Assembly (NCBI GenBank): GCA_905214265.1
Contig: CAJMLQ010000035.1
Span: 1 to 24,026 of the forward strand
DNA: 24,026 bases
Reading direction: 5' to 3'
DNA from: an uncultured bacterium
GTDB lineage: Bacteria > Bacillota > Clostridia > Oscillospirales > Ruminococcaceae
The position numbers were made by a program, and so were the translations under genes. This document shows positions 15,789 through 23,521 of this stretch, in pieces; the first letter of the stretch is position 1; each line of letters starts with the position of its first letter. Below the pieces are notes generated by a model, which worked only from the letters and a program-made list of their open reading frames with translations, made no database searches and was not told the DNA's origin.

Positions 15789-17265
15789 ATAGGATGATGC
15801 AGACCAGTCCATTGCAGCCCTCGTTGATAATGCGCTCGATTGTTTCCTGCAATTTCAGCCGGGCGTCAGAGGGCATCCGGTAGAGCTTGTTGTGAAGTCC
15901 TTCGTTAACCAGCTCGTGGAGGGATTTGCCGAAAATATTGGACTCCCAAATCTTTTTGGGACTTTCCTCGAACTCTTTGAGCAGATACATTACCAGTTCC
16001 TCCGACTGCTTCTCCGATCCAACGATGGGGTTCACCTCGGTGGTGATATCGGCCCGCATCATGTGGATGGACGGGGCCGACGCACGCAGCCGGACACCGT
16101 ATTTTCCGCCTTGCCGGACGATTTCCGGCTCCTCCAGGCTCAGCTGTTCCATGGTGGGCATCACGATGCCGTAGCCAGTTGCCTCTACCTCGTCCAGCGC
16201 ACCCTTGAGCTTTAGATACTCCCGCTGGCAGGTAGCTAGTTCCTTGATGCAGGGCATTAGATCGGCCTCATCGGTAATGGAAAGCCCGGTTGCCTCCCCA
16301 AGGATCTGATAGAAGAGTTGAGGCTTCAGGGTGATGGCGATTCGGGCGCTACCCTTGCCCAGATCGATCTTCCGCACCGTGGTGGACGCGATGTGCTCGC
16401 AGGACTCCAGCGCCTTCCCAATGCTGCTGACCTGGTGCAGGACCCGGATCTCCTGCGCGGCGTTTCGGATCGCGCCGAACACTGCGGATTTCAGCCAGTG
16501 ATTGGTTTCCAGGGAGACGATCCACCGCGGTAGCTCTACGGCGATCTCCCGCACCGGAAACTCGAACAACATCTGGGAGAGAAGCGCCTTGATGTCCTCT
16601 TCCGTCAGTTCCAGACAGTTTACTGCGACCACGGGCTTGCGGTATTTCTCCTCCAGGTGCTCCCGCAGCTGCCGCGTGGAGGCCGCGCTTGGATACTCGC
16701 TGTTGAGCAGGATGACAAAGGGTTTATCCAAATCAGAGAGTTCCCGTATGACCCGCTCCTCCGCTTCCTCGTATTCCTCCCGGGGAATGTCACTGAAGCT
16801 GCCGTCTGTGGTGACCACAAGCCCCAGCGTGGAGTGATCGGTGATCACCTTGCGGGTACCGACTTCCGCCGCCATGTTGAAGGGGACCTCATCCTCAAAC
16901 CAAGGCGTCCGCACCATCCGGGGAGCCTCGTTCTCAAAATACCCCAGGGAGCTGGGGACGATGTATCCGACGCAGTCGATGAGCCGAACCTTGGCAGCAG
17001 CGCTGTCCTCCAACTCGACCGAAACGGCCTCCTCCGGAATAAATTTCGGTTCCGTGGTCATAATGGTCTTGCCGGCGGCCGACTGAGGCAGCTCGTCGGT
17101 GGCGCGTTCCCGCATAAATTCACTTTTGATATGGGGAATGACCAGCGTCTCCATGAATTTTTTGATGAAGGTGCTCTTGCCCGTCCGGACCGGCCCGACT
17201 ACGCCGATGTAGATGTCGCCGCCAGTTCGGAGGGCGATATCCCGGTAAATATTTTTGTAGTCCAT
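15787..17265 (-). CDS. spoIVA: Stage IV sporulation protein A, spore-coat morphogenetic ATPase
   Basis: A 492-residue protein matching SpoIVA in length and sequence throughout: MDYKNIYRDIALRTGGDIYI at the N-terminus, the Walker A motif GPVRTGKS at 24-31, SVELEDSAAAKVRLIDCVG, and the characteristic C-terminal ending NGLVCIIL. SpoIVA is made in the mother cell, coats the outer forespore membrane, hydrolyses ATP to polymerise, and forms the base layer on which the coat assembles. GGAGGT precedes the ATG at 17265. It is 24 nt downstream of the sipL-like gene and is surely co-transcribed with it. Identification is very secure and marks the organism as a spore former. Confidence 0.97.
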   Translation of the reverse strand: MDYKNIYRDIALRTGGDIYIGVVGPVRTGKSTFIKKFMETLVIPHIKSEFMRERATDELPQSAAGKTIMTTEPKFIPEEAVSVELEDSAAAKVRLIDCVGYIVPSSLGYFENEAPRMVRTPWFEDEVPFNMAAEVGTRKVITDHSTLGLVVTTDGSFSDIPREEYEEAEERVIRELSDLDKPFVILLNSEYPSAASTRQLREHLEEKYRKPVVAVNCLELTEEDIKALLSQMLFEFPVREIAVELPRWIVSLETNHWLKSAVFGAIRNAAQEIRVLHQVSSIGKALESCEHIASTTVRKIDLGKGSARIAITLKPQLFYQILGEATGLSITDEADLMPCIKELATCQREYLKLKGALDEVEATGYGIVMPTMEQLSLEEPEIVRQGGKYGVRLRASAPSIHMMRADITTEVNPIVGSEKQSEELVMYLLKEFEESPKKIWESNIFGKSLHELVNEGLHNKLYRMPSDARLKLQETIERIINEGCNGLVCIIL

Positions 17266-17289
17266 TCCAATACCTCCGCTTTCTCGCGT

Positions 17290-18840
17290 TTAACCGTCAA
17301 TCAGGGGAATCAGCAGCATGGTGTGATCGGAAAGCACCTCGTCCTCCAGACCGTTTTCCTCCATGACAGCACCCATAGACGTAGAGTAGGTCTTCGCGAT
17401 GTCCCAAATTCGGTCACCCGGGTCGGCGTAGCAGATGCGCAAAGCACAGAGCGCGTCGCGGACCTTGGCGGCGTCTTCCTGTATGGTGATGTCTGAGATG
17501 GCCTGGAACCGGTTCCGCTCATAGATCATTCCACTGATTCGCAGTTCTGTTCGCAGCTCTAGCTGATTTTCGGAAAGGATCGAAAAGCCGGTGGAAAGGA
17601 CATCGACCGAAGGAAGAAATCCGATTTCCGGCGACCCCAATCCTCCTAAGACCTTGAGTTCCACCGGAATCGTCTTTTCGATGAGGAATGGAATGCCGTC
17701 TCCGCCATGGCAGAAGGCGGAGACCTCCAGATTGCCGCAGACAAAGAGTTCGCCGTTTTCCTGCTTTACCACTGCGTCGCCGAAGACCGCCGCCGCGTCG
17801 TATACTGCGGAAATGGCCGTCCCGCCGGAATCAACGGTATACTTGGTGGTCATCACCAGGTCGGTGGCCTGCAGCACCCGTTCCGCTGCCGCCGGACGAG
17901 AAACCACCGTTGATTCATAGGCTGTGGAGTAGGCGTCGTCCACAATCTGGTACTCCCTGTTTCGATCCGCTGTGCAGAAAAGATTGGCGGTAAATTCACA
18001 GCTGAGAATTCGGTTCAGTCCGGATTCGTCCGCCTTTGGCTCCAGACTGACACCTGTTACCTCAAAGCGGGTGTCGCAGAGAAAATCCTCTTCCACTCCC
18101 GGCAAATCCACGATTTGGCTGATTGGAATAGAGAAATCCATCGTCTCTGGCGCAGCCGTTTCTTCCTCTGGCTGGTAAAAGAGATGAAGGTTCAAGTCTC
18201 CTTTGCAGATCACCTTGTTGGCTATGAGTCTGCATTCGGTTGGTACTGCCGTGCTGCGAAGTCCAAGCGCTGCTCCGAAGGCGGGCTTCGCAGAGCCGAG
18301 CTCCAGATCCTCGGTTACTACAAAGGATTTGCACGCATTTTTACGGACGCAGCAGGCCTGCAGACTTCGGCAATGGCACTGCAGTCCTTGCCCGCTGCCC
18401 CCGGAGACCACGCTCTCCTCCCGCTGCTCCAAAACCCGGATCTTGCAGCTGATACCCCCGCGGATATCCAGACGGCGCTGATTGACCGCCCTTCCGTTGG
18501 CAAAATAGCAGCGCGGAACAATCTGGATGATAGGATTTCGGCATTCCGACGGAAGGTCAATGGCTTTGGAGAAGGGGGCCTTCTGTTCCACACAGCAAAT
18601 ACGGTTGGTATTTTCTGCTAAATAATGAATCCGAATGCAGGCGATCCCGTCCATCGTCAGTTTGTTCCCTGCGATTTTTTGGGACTGAATAGAGGGCGTG
18701 ATGGAGGTTTTTAGAATTTTGAAGATATTGGGATAGTAGTCTGGGAGGAAATAGTCCAGTTCCACCGACTGTTCTGTTGAGGAATCTAAGATCATCTCAC
18801 TGACGCAGATGGTATCCCGGGTGAGGTCGGGCTGTGCCAT
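17290..18840 (-). CDS. sipL: DUF3794 (SPOCS) and LysM protein, SipL-like SpoIVA partner
   Basis: A 516-residue protein with DUF3794-type segments (for example FLPDYYPNIFKILKT at 31-45 with ITMDGI-like LTMDGIACIRIHYLAE at 61-76; another around IVDLPGVEEDFL; a third in the last third) and a C-terminal LysM domain at about 469-513 (YADPGDRIWDIAKTYSTSM). This is the architecture of Clostridioides difficile SipL, whose LysM domain binds SpoIVA and is needed for coat localisation around the forespore. The direct operon with spoIVA supports this. A cysteine-rich stretch near 154-170 (CHCRSLQACCVRKNAC) is unusual. AAGGAT precedes the ATG at 18840, and a sigma-E-like promoter lies upstream. Confidence 0.9.
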   Translation of the reverse strand: MAQPDLTRDTICVSEMILDSSTEQSVELDYFLPDYYPNIFKILKTSITPSIQSQKIAGNKLTMDGIACIRIHYLAENTNRICCVEQKAPFSKAIDLPSECRNPIIQIVPRCYFANGRAVNQRRLDIRGGISCKIRVLEQREESVVSGGSGQGLQCHCRSLQACCVRKNACKSFVVTEDLELGSAKPAFGAALGLRSTAVPTECRLIANKVICKGDLNLHLFYQPEEETAAPETMDFSIPISQIVDLPGVEEDFLCDTRFEVTGVSLEPKADESGLNRILSCEFTANLFCTADRNREYQIVDDAYSTAYESTVVSRPAAAERVLQATDLVMTTKYTVDSGGTAISAVYDAAAVFGDAVVKQENGELFVCGNLEVSAFCHGGDGIPFLIEKTIPVELKVLGGLGSPEIGFLPSVDVLSTGFSILSENQLELRTELRISGMIYERNRFQAISDITIQEDAAKVRDALCALRICYADPGDRIWDIAKTYSTSMGAVMEENGLEDEVLSDHTMLLIPLIDG

Positions 18841-18873
18841 GGTATCATCCTTTCTTTTTCAGGCTTTACCTCA

Positions 18874-18902
18874 TCCATATGCGCCGGGCGGACAAAATAT
18901 GC
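18874..18902 (-). promoter_or_regulatory. Candidate sigma-E promoter of sipL-spoIVA
   Basis: On the minus strand GCATATT (plus 18896-18902), 14 nt, then CATATGGA (plus 18874-18881). This fits the -35 and the CATA start of the -10 of the mother-cell sigma-E consensus, with the usual spacing; the 3' half of the -10 is poor. Mother-cell expression is what spoIVA needs. Confidence 0.55.
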
Positions 18903-18995
18903 CGCTGGAAAAGCCAAAGCACATATTTCCAATTTTTCGGGAAACCCTACTTTCGGAGGGCATCGCCCACCGGATTTTGAAAGGAGTGTACACAT

Positions 18996-19160
18996 ATGAC
19001 CGAATTTGTGCAGAACATCCAGTCTAACGCCTATTTCCAGTCCCTTCCCAACTGGGTCCAGGAAAGCGTTTTTCAGACCGACGTTCCTCTTGCTTCCGAA
19101 GCGGATCTTCGTGCTTTTGCCGAAAACCTTCTCGGAAAAGGCGGCCAGTCCAACAGTTAA
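18996..19160 (+). CDS. 54-residue small protein, unknown function
   Basis: The ATG at 18996 follows AAAGGAG with a normal spacing, and the frame runs 54 codons to TAA at 19158-19160, directly into a strong terminator. Both signals suggest a real gene. The protein starts MTEFVQNIQSNAYFQSLPNW and ends LLGKGGQSNS. It is acidic, soluble, has no signal or membrane segment, and contains PNWVQESV and EADLRAFAENLL, which look helical. I recognise no family, though small proteins with NIQSNxYFQSLP-like starts seem familiar from Clostridia (not verified). It is divergent from sipL-spoIVA, so a role linked to sporulation is possible but unproven. Confidence 0.72.
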   Translation: MTEFVQNIQSNAYFQSLPNWVQESVFQTDVPLASEADLRAFAENLLGKGGQSNS

Positions 19161-19200
19161 AAAAGCAACCGGCAAGCGGAGCCGCCTGCCGGTTGCTTTT
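19161..19200. terminator. Terminator of the 54-aa gene
   Basis: AAAAGCAACCGGCA (19161-19174) pairs with TGCCGGTTGCTTTT (19187-19200), a perfect 14-bp stem with a T-run, symmetric enough to work on both strands. Confidence 0.9.
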
Positions 19201-19205
19201 TACAT

Positions 19206-19452
19206 AATGCGTACTGAACAAAGCCGCAGGCCTTGAATTCCAAGGCCTTCAAGGCTCATTGGCTTTGTTCAAGTGCAAGGTTTTTGAACTAAATTGTCCA
19301 AAAACCTTGCACCTTTCATTGGAGCGCCGCAGTGCTCCAATGAAAATACGCATTGTAACAATGGCTGAATTCCATAAAAACGGCTCAAAGTAACCGTTTT
19401 TATGGAATTGCGCGGCCGCCACCGCGCGAATAAACCGCAAAGCGGTTTATTC
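19206..19452. repeat. Dense cluster of perfect hairpins: cloverleaf plus three stacked hairpins
   Basis: 172 of these 247 bases lie in perfect inverted repeats. Stem A, AATGCGTA/TACGCATT (19206-19213, 19347-19354), closes three hairpins: B (19215-19225 with 19261-19271, containing a nested stem 19228-19235 with 19241-19248), C (14 bp, 19273-19286 with 19299-19312), and D (12 bp, 19314-19325 with 19334-19345). Each is separated from the next by a single base, so the unit is a four-way junction. After a 13-nt linker come E (16 bp, 19368-19383 with 19394-19409), F (6 bp, 19410-19415 with 19422-19427) and G (11 bp, 19428-19438 with 19442-19452), with no bases between them. There is no coding frame. 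It lies between convergent genes, 23 nt past the glgP stop. Confidence 0.9.
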
Positions 19453-19475
19453 AGCAGACATTACATAGAAAAGGT

Positions 19476-21869
19476 TTATTTGTACCAGATGTTTCGGATA
19501 TAATCATTGACTGCGCGGTCAGCGGAGAAAACGCCGGTCTTTGCAATGTTCATGAGGGACATCCGGTTCCAGGCGGCGGGATCCTGGTAGACGCTTCCCA
19601 CCTGGAATTGGCACTGGCGGTAGCTCTCGAAATCCGCCAGAGACATATAGGTATCGTTGTTCAGCAGATAGCCGATGATGGAATCAAAATTCTTTCCGTC
19701 TATGCCGCCCTGTTGGATGAAGTCCAGAACCTCCCGGATCTGGGGGCTGGATTCATAGATGGTGCGGGGATGATAGCCGTTGCGGTACAGGGTGTTGACT
19801 TCCTCGGTGTTCATGCCGAAAATAAAGATATTCTCCTTGCCCACCGCGTCAAAAATTTCGATGTTGGCGCCGTCCATAGTGCCTAAGGTCAGCGCTCCGT
19901 TGAGCATCATTTTCATGTTGCCGGTGCCAGAGGCCTCTTTCCCGGCCTGAGAGATCTGTTCGCTGATCTCCGCGGCAGGATAGATGATCTCCGCCAGAGA
20001 CACCTTGTAATCCGCCAGGAAAATGACCTTGATCATGTCCTTAACCTGCGGATCGCGGTTGATCAGGTCACCCAGCGAGCAGATGAAGCGGATGATCTCC
20101 TTAGCCATGTAATATCCCGGAGAAGCCTTTGCGCCGAAAAGGAAGGTCCGCGGCTGGATGGAGGCCCCCATTTTCTTGACCTGGAGATAGAGCCAGCAGA
20201 TATGCAGGGCGTTCATCAGCTGCCGTTTATATTCGTGGAGCCGCTTGACCTGAACGTCGAAGAGGGAAGAAGGATCCACGTTGATGCCGTTGGCACCGGA
20301 GATGTAGCGCGCCAGCCGCTTTTTGTTGGCCAGCTTGATCTCCGCCAGCCGCCGGAGGACTTCCTGGTCGCCGGCAAAGTCCGTTAGCCTTTCCAGCTGG
20401 TCCAAATCATGGACAAATCCGTCCCCAATGAGCTCCATGATAAAGTCTGTGAGCAGAGGGTTCCCCTGACAGAGCCAGCGCCGTGCCGCGATGCCATTGG
20501 TGACGTTCGTCAGCTTTCCAGGGAAAATCTCGTTGTAATCCCGGAACAGGTCATTTTTGAGAATCTCTGAATGGAGTTTGGAAACGCCGTTGACCGAGAA
20601 GCAGGCGATGAGGCAGAGATTCGCCATCCGCACTTGGCCATTACCGATGACCGCCATATCCGAGATCTGTCCGCGTTTGGATGGGAACTTTTCAAAGGTC
20701 TCCTTGCAAAACCGGCGGTCGATCTCCTCAATGATGCTGGTGATGCGGGGAAGATGCTGGCGGAACAGATTCAGATCCCATTTTTCCAGGGCTTCGCTCA
20801 TCACCGTGTGATTGGTATAGGCCAGCGTCCGGCAGACGATGCTCCACGCCTTATCCCACTCGTAGCCACAGTCATCCAACAGGATCCGCATCAGTTCTGG
20901 AACACAGAGGGCGGGATGGGTATCATTGATGTGGATAACCGCCTTGTCCGGTAGGTTGTCTAATGTGGGGTTCTGGCGCAGATGAGTTTCGATGATGGTT
21001 TGAAGAGAGGCGCTGACGAAGAAATACTGCTGCTTCAGCCGCAGCCGCTTGCCCTCGATGTGGTTGTCGGCTGGATAGAGGACTTTGGAGATCGCCTCGG
21101 CTTTCGCGTCCTCTTCCATGGATTTGACGTATTCTCCCCGAGAAAAGACGCTCATATCAAAGCTGTTGGGGGATTCGGCCCGCCAGAGCCGCAGGCAGTT
21201 GACCGCTTCCGAATCTTTGCCCGAGATCATCATGTCATAGGGGACAGCGCGGACGGTATAATAGTCCTTGTGAATGGTCCGCAGCCCCTTTTCGTCCCAC
21301 TGCTCGATGATGTGGCCGTCGAAGTGAACCTCCATCGCTTCGTCGGGCCGGGGCGTGAGCCAGTATTTGCCCAGTTCCAGCCAATTGTCCGGATATTCGA
21401 CCTGCCAGCCGTCCACGATCTGCTGCCGGAAAATTCCAAACTCGTAGCGGATGGAGAAACCGGTGACCGGATACCCTAGCGTGGCCGCGGCGTCCATGTA
21501 GCAGCTTGCCAACCTGCCTAAGCCCCCGTTTCCGAGACCCGCATCCGGCTCCATTTCATAGATCCGTTCCAGATCAAAGCCCAGCTCTTTCACCGCCTGC
21601 TTCATGGCACCTTCCAGATTTAGGTTGTAGAGGTTGTTTTTGAGGGATCGTCCGACCAGAAATTCCATGGACATATAATAGATGCGTTTCTGGCCTTCCT
21701 TCCGCACCTTTTCCAGATAGTCGGCGCGTCGACGCATTAATTTGTTCTGGATCACCGTGAGAATCGTTCCGTAAATCTGACGATCAGTCGCTTCTTCCGG
21801 GAGGTAACCATAGTCGTTCTTGAGAGTCGTAACCAGTTCCTCTTTGAGCTGGGAGACCGTTGTTTCCAT
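19476..21869 (-). CDS. glgP: Glycogen/starch phosphorylase
   Basis: A 797-residue GT35 phosphorylase, normal length. GNGGLGRLASC near residues 113-123 and the PLP-lysine motif EASGTGNMK with Lys653 are intact, followed by GALTLGTMDGANIEI. It releases glucose-1-phosphate from the non-reducing ends of alpha-1,4-glucan using phosphate and covalently bound PLP. I use the ATG at 21869, which has AAGGAGG (plus 21878-21884) 8 nt upstream, rather than an upstream in-frame start that overlaps that site. It follows glgD-glgA on the same strand but has its own promoter and a 212-nt gap, so it can be transcribed separately. Confidence 0.96.
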   Translation of the reverse strand: METTVSQLKEELVTTLKNDYGYLPEEATDRQIYGTILTVIQNKLMRRRADYLEKVRKEGQKRIYYMSMEFLVGRSLKNNLYNLNLEGAMKQAVKELGFDLERIYEMEPDAGLGNGGLGRLASCYMDAAATLGYPVTGFSIRYEFGIFRQQIVDGWQVEYPDNWLELGKYWLTPRPDEAMEVHFDGHIIEQWDEKGLRTIHKDYYTVRAVPYDMMISGKDSEAVNCLRLWRAESPNSFDMSVFSRGEYVKSMEEDAKAEAISKVLYPADNHIEGKRLRLKQQYFFVSASLQTIIETHLRQNPTLDNLPDKAVIHINDTHPALCVPELMRILLDDCGYEWDKAWSIVCRTLAYTNHTVMSEALEKWDLNLFRQHLPRITSIIEEIDRRFCKETFEKFPSKRGQISDMAVIGNGQVRMANLCLIACFSVNGVSKLHSEILKNDLFRDYNEIFPGKLTNVTNGIAARRWLCQGNPLLTDFIMELIGDGFVHDLDQLERLTDFAGDQEVLRRLAEIKLANKKRLARYISGANGINVDPSSLFDVQVKRLHEYKRQLMNALHICWLYLQVKKMGASIQPRTFLFGAKASPGYYMAKEIIRFICSLGDLINRDPQVKDMIKVIFLADYKVSLAEIIYPAAEISEQISQAGKEASGTGNMKMMLNGALTLGTMDGANIEIFDAVGKENIFIFGMNTEEVNTLYRNGYHPRTIYESSPQIREVLDFIQQGGIDGKNFDSIIGYLLNNDTYMSLADFESYRQCQFQVGSVYQDPAAWNRMSLMNIAKTGVFSADRAVNDYIRNIWYK

Positions 21870-21955
21870 AGAGGAAACCTCCTTTTGTATCAAATAAAGA
21901 AAAAGGGGACGGCGGGGTGAAGCATCCGCAGTCTCCTCTAGCTGAGTTCCCTTTT

Positions 21956-21984
21956 ATTATACACAGTTTCCATCCAGATTGCAA
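21956..21984 (-). promoter_or_regulatory. Promoter of glgP
   Basis: On the minus strand TTGCAA (plus 21979-21984), a 17-nt spacer, then TATAAT (plus 21956-21961), giving a leader of about 80 nt before glgP. Confidence 0.75.
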
Positions 21985-22039
21985 TCGGTGGAACCAATGA
22001 GATTTTTAACGGAAATCCTTGATTTTTATCCAGTATGTT

Positions 22040-22072
22040 GCGGCGGGACGCCGCCAAACAGCGTCTCGCCGC
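22040..22072. terminator. GC-rich hairpin after glgA, possible terminator or attenuator
   Basis: GCGGCGGGACGC (22040-22051) pairs with GCGTCTCGCCGC (22061-22072) over 12 bp with one G-T pair. It begins 9 nt past the glgA stop. No T-run follows on the minus strand, so termination may be incomplete. Confidence 0.55.
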
Positions 22073-22081
22073 GCCAAAAAC

Positions 22082-23500
22082 TTACAGGCTTTCGTAGATC
22101 TTGATATATTTTCCAGCCGATGCGGTCCAGGAGTAATCGCCGCTCATGGCGTTTTTCATAATTGCCTTGCGCTGCTCCGGGTTCCGCCAAATGGCCAGAC
22201 CGCGGCGGATAGCGCCCAGCATATCCAGGGCATTGAAGGACTGGAAGGTGACGCCGCTCCCTTCCAGTGTCTCCGGATTGAAGGGACGCACTGTATCGCG
22301 GAGACCGCCCACGGCGTGCACCACTGGGATGGTGCCGTACCGCATGGCGATCATCTGCGCCAGCCCGCAAGGTTCCGACTTGGAGGGCATGAGAAACAGA
22401 TCCGCCCCGGCGTAGATCCGCTGCGCCAGCGGTGCGGAGAACTGGATCACTGCCCGGAATTTGTCGTGGTAAGCATAATCGCAGTATTTAAAGTAATTTT
22501 CATATTCTGCATACCCGTTTCCCAAGACGACCATTTGAACATTTTCCTTCATCAGCGCTTCCATGACCGGCTCAAAGAGATCGATGCCCTTCTGCGGCGT
22601 CAACCGAGTGACCAACCCCAGCAGCGGCGCGTTCGGATCCTCCGGAAGTCCCAGCTCCTGCTGAAGCGCCTGCTTGTCGAAGCGTTTGTTGCCCCGGGTC
22701 TTTACGGAATAATTGGTTTTGATGTTTGGGTCCGTCTCTGGATTGAAAACCTCCGTATCAATTCCGTTGACGATGCCGTGGATCTTGTACTGCCGCGCCT
22801 CTAGAATCGGGTGAAGCCCAAAGGAGAAATAGGGATTAAGAATCTCCCTGGCATAACTCTCCGATACGGTGGTCACGATGTTCGCGCATTCGATAGCCCC
22901 CTTCATCAGATTCAGGCAGCCATCAAATTCCAGCAGGGATTCCTGAGAGGGATAGATGCCGAATACCGATTCCAACAGGCTGCGGTCATATTTTCCCTGA
23001 AATTCGATGTTGTGGATGGAGAACACCGTCTTGATCCCGCCGTAGCCGGGAACCGCCCGGTACTGGGTGTCCAGATACACCGGGACCAGGGCTGTGTGCC
23101 AGTCGTTGGCGTGGATAATGTCCGGGAAAAAGCCGATCTGCGGCAGAATCTCCAACACAGCCTTGGAGAAATAGGCGAACCGCTCCGCATCGTCGTATTC
23201 ACCGTAGGTCCCGCCGCGCTTAAAGTACTGTTCATTGTCGATGAGATAATAGGTCACTCCATCGGACTCCGCCGTAAAAATGCCGCAGTAGCAGCTGCGC
23301 CACCCCAGAGAGAAATAGAAAAACTTTTCAAAATGGCATTTGTCCCGCATTTTCTGCGCCATGACGGAGTACATCGGAATGACGACCCGGGCGTCGATAC
23401 CGCGCTTTACCAGCTCCTTGGGAAGCGCGCCCATGACGTCCCCCAGCCCGCCGACCTTGATAAAAGGAAGCGCCTCGCTGGCGGCAAAGAGAATTTTCAT
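22082..23500 (-). CDS. glgA: Glycogen synthase (ADP-glucose type)
   Basis: A 472-residue GT5 glycogen synthase, normal length. The ADP-glucose-binding motif KVGGLGD has Lys15; HANDWHTAL is at 130-138; VTRLTPQKG contains Arg299 and Lys304; and SKSEPCGL (373-380) holds the conserved Glu376. It extends alpha-1,4-glucan from ADP-glucose in the cytoplasm. GAGGTG lies a few bases before the ATG at 23500, and the gene follows glgD by 21 nt, so the two are co-transcribed. Confidence 0.96.
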   Translation of the reverse strand: MKILFAASEALPFIKVGGLGDVMGALPKELVKRGIDARVVIPMYSVMAQKMRDKCHFEKFFYFSLGWRSCYCGIFTAESDGVTYYLIDNEQYFKRGGTYGEYDDAERFAYFSKAVLEILPQIGFFPDIIHANDWHTALVPVYLDTQYRAVPGYGGIKTVFSIHNIEFQGKYDRSLLESVFGIYPSQESLLEFDGCLNLMKGAIECANIVTTVSESYAREILNPYFSFGLHPILEARQYKIHGIVNGIDTEVFNPETDPNIKTNYSVKTRGNKRFDKQALQQELGLPEDPNAPLLGLVTRLTPQKGIDLFEPVMEALMKENVQMVVLGNGYAEYENYFKYCDYAYHDKFRAVIQFSAPLAQRIYAGADLFLMPSKSEPCGLAQMIAMRYGTIPVVHAVGGLRDTVRPFNPETLEGSGVTFQSFNALDMLGAIRRGLAIWRNPEQRKAIMKNAMSGDYSWTASAGKYIKIYESL

Positions 23501-23521
23501 ATAGCACCTCGATTCAAAAAG

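Noticed and set aside
15585..15812. Minus-strand ORF of 75 codons between adhesin and spoIVA
   Set aside because: It overlaps the spoIVA 3' end and both terminators, has no ribosome site, and its composition looks like non-coding read-through.
19206..19452. CRISPR array or integron attC site as explanation of the hairpin cluster
   Set aside because: The arms of different hairpins are unrelated to each other, there are no equal-length direct repeats with spacers, and no attC core pair (GTTRRRY-type) frames the folds.
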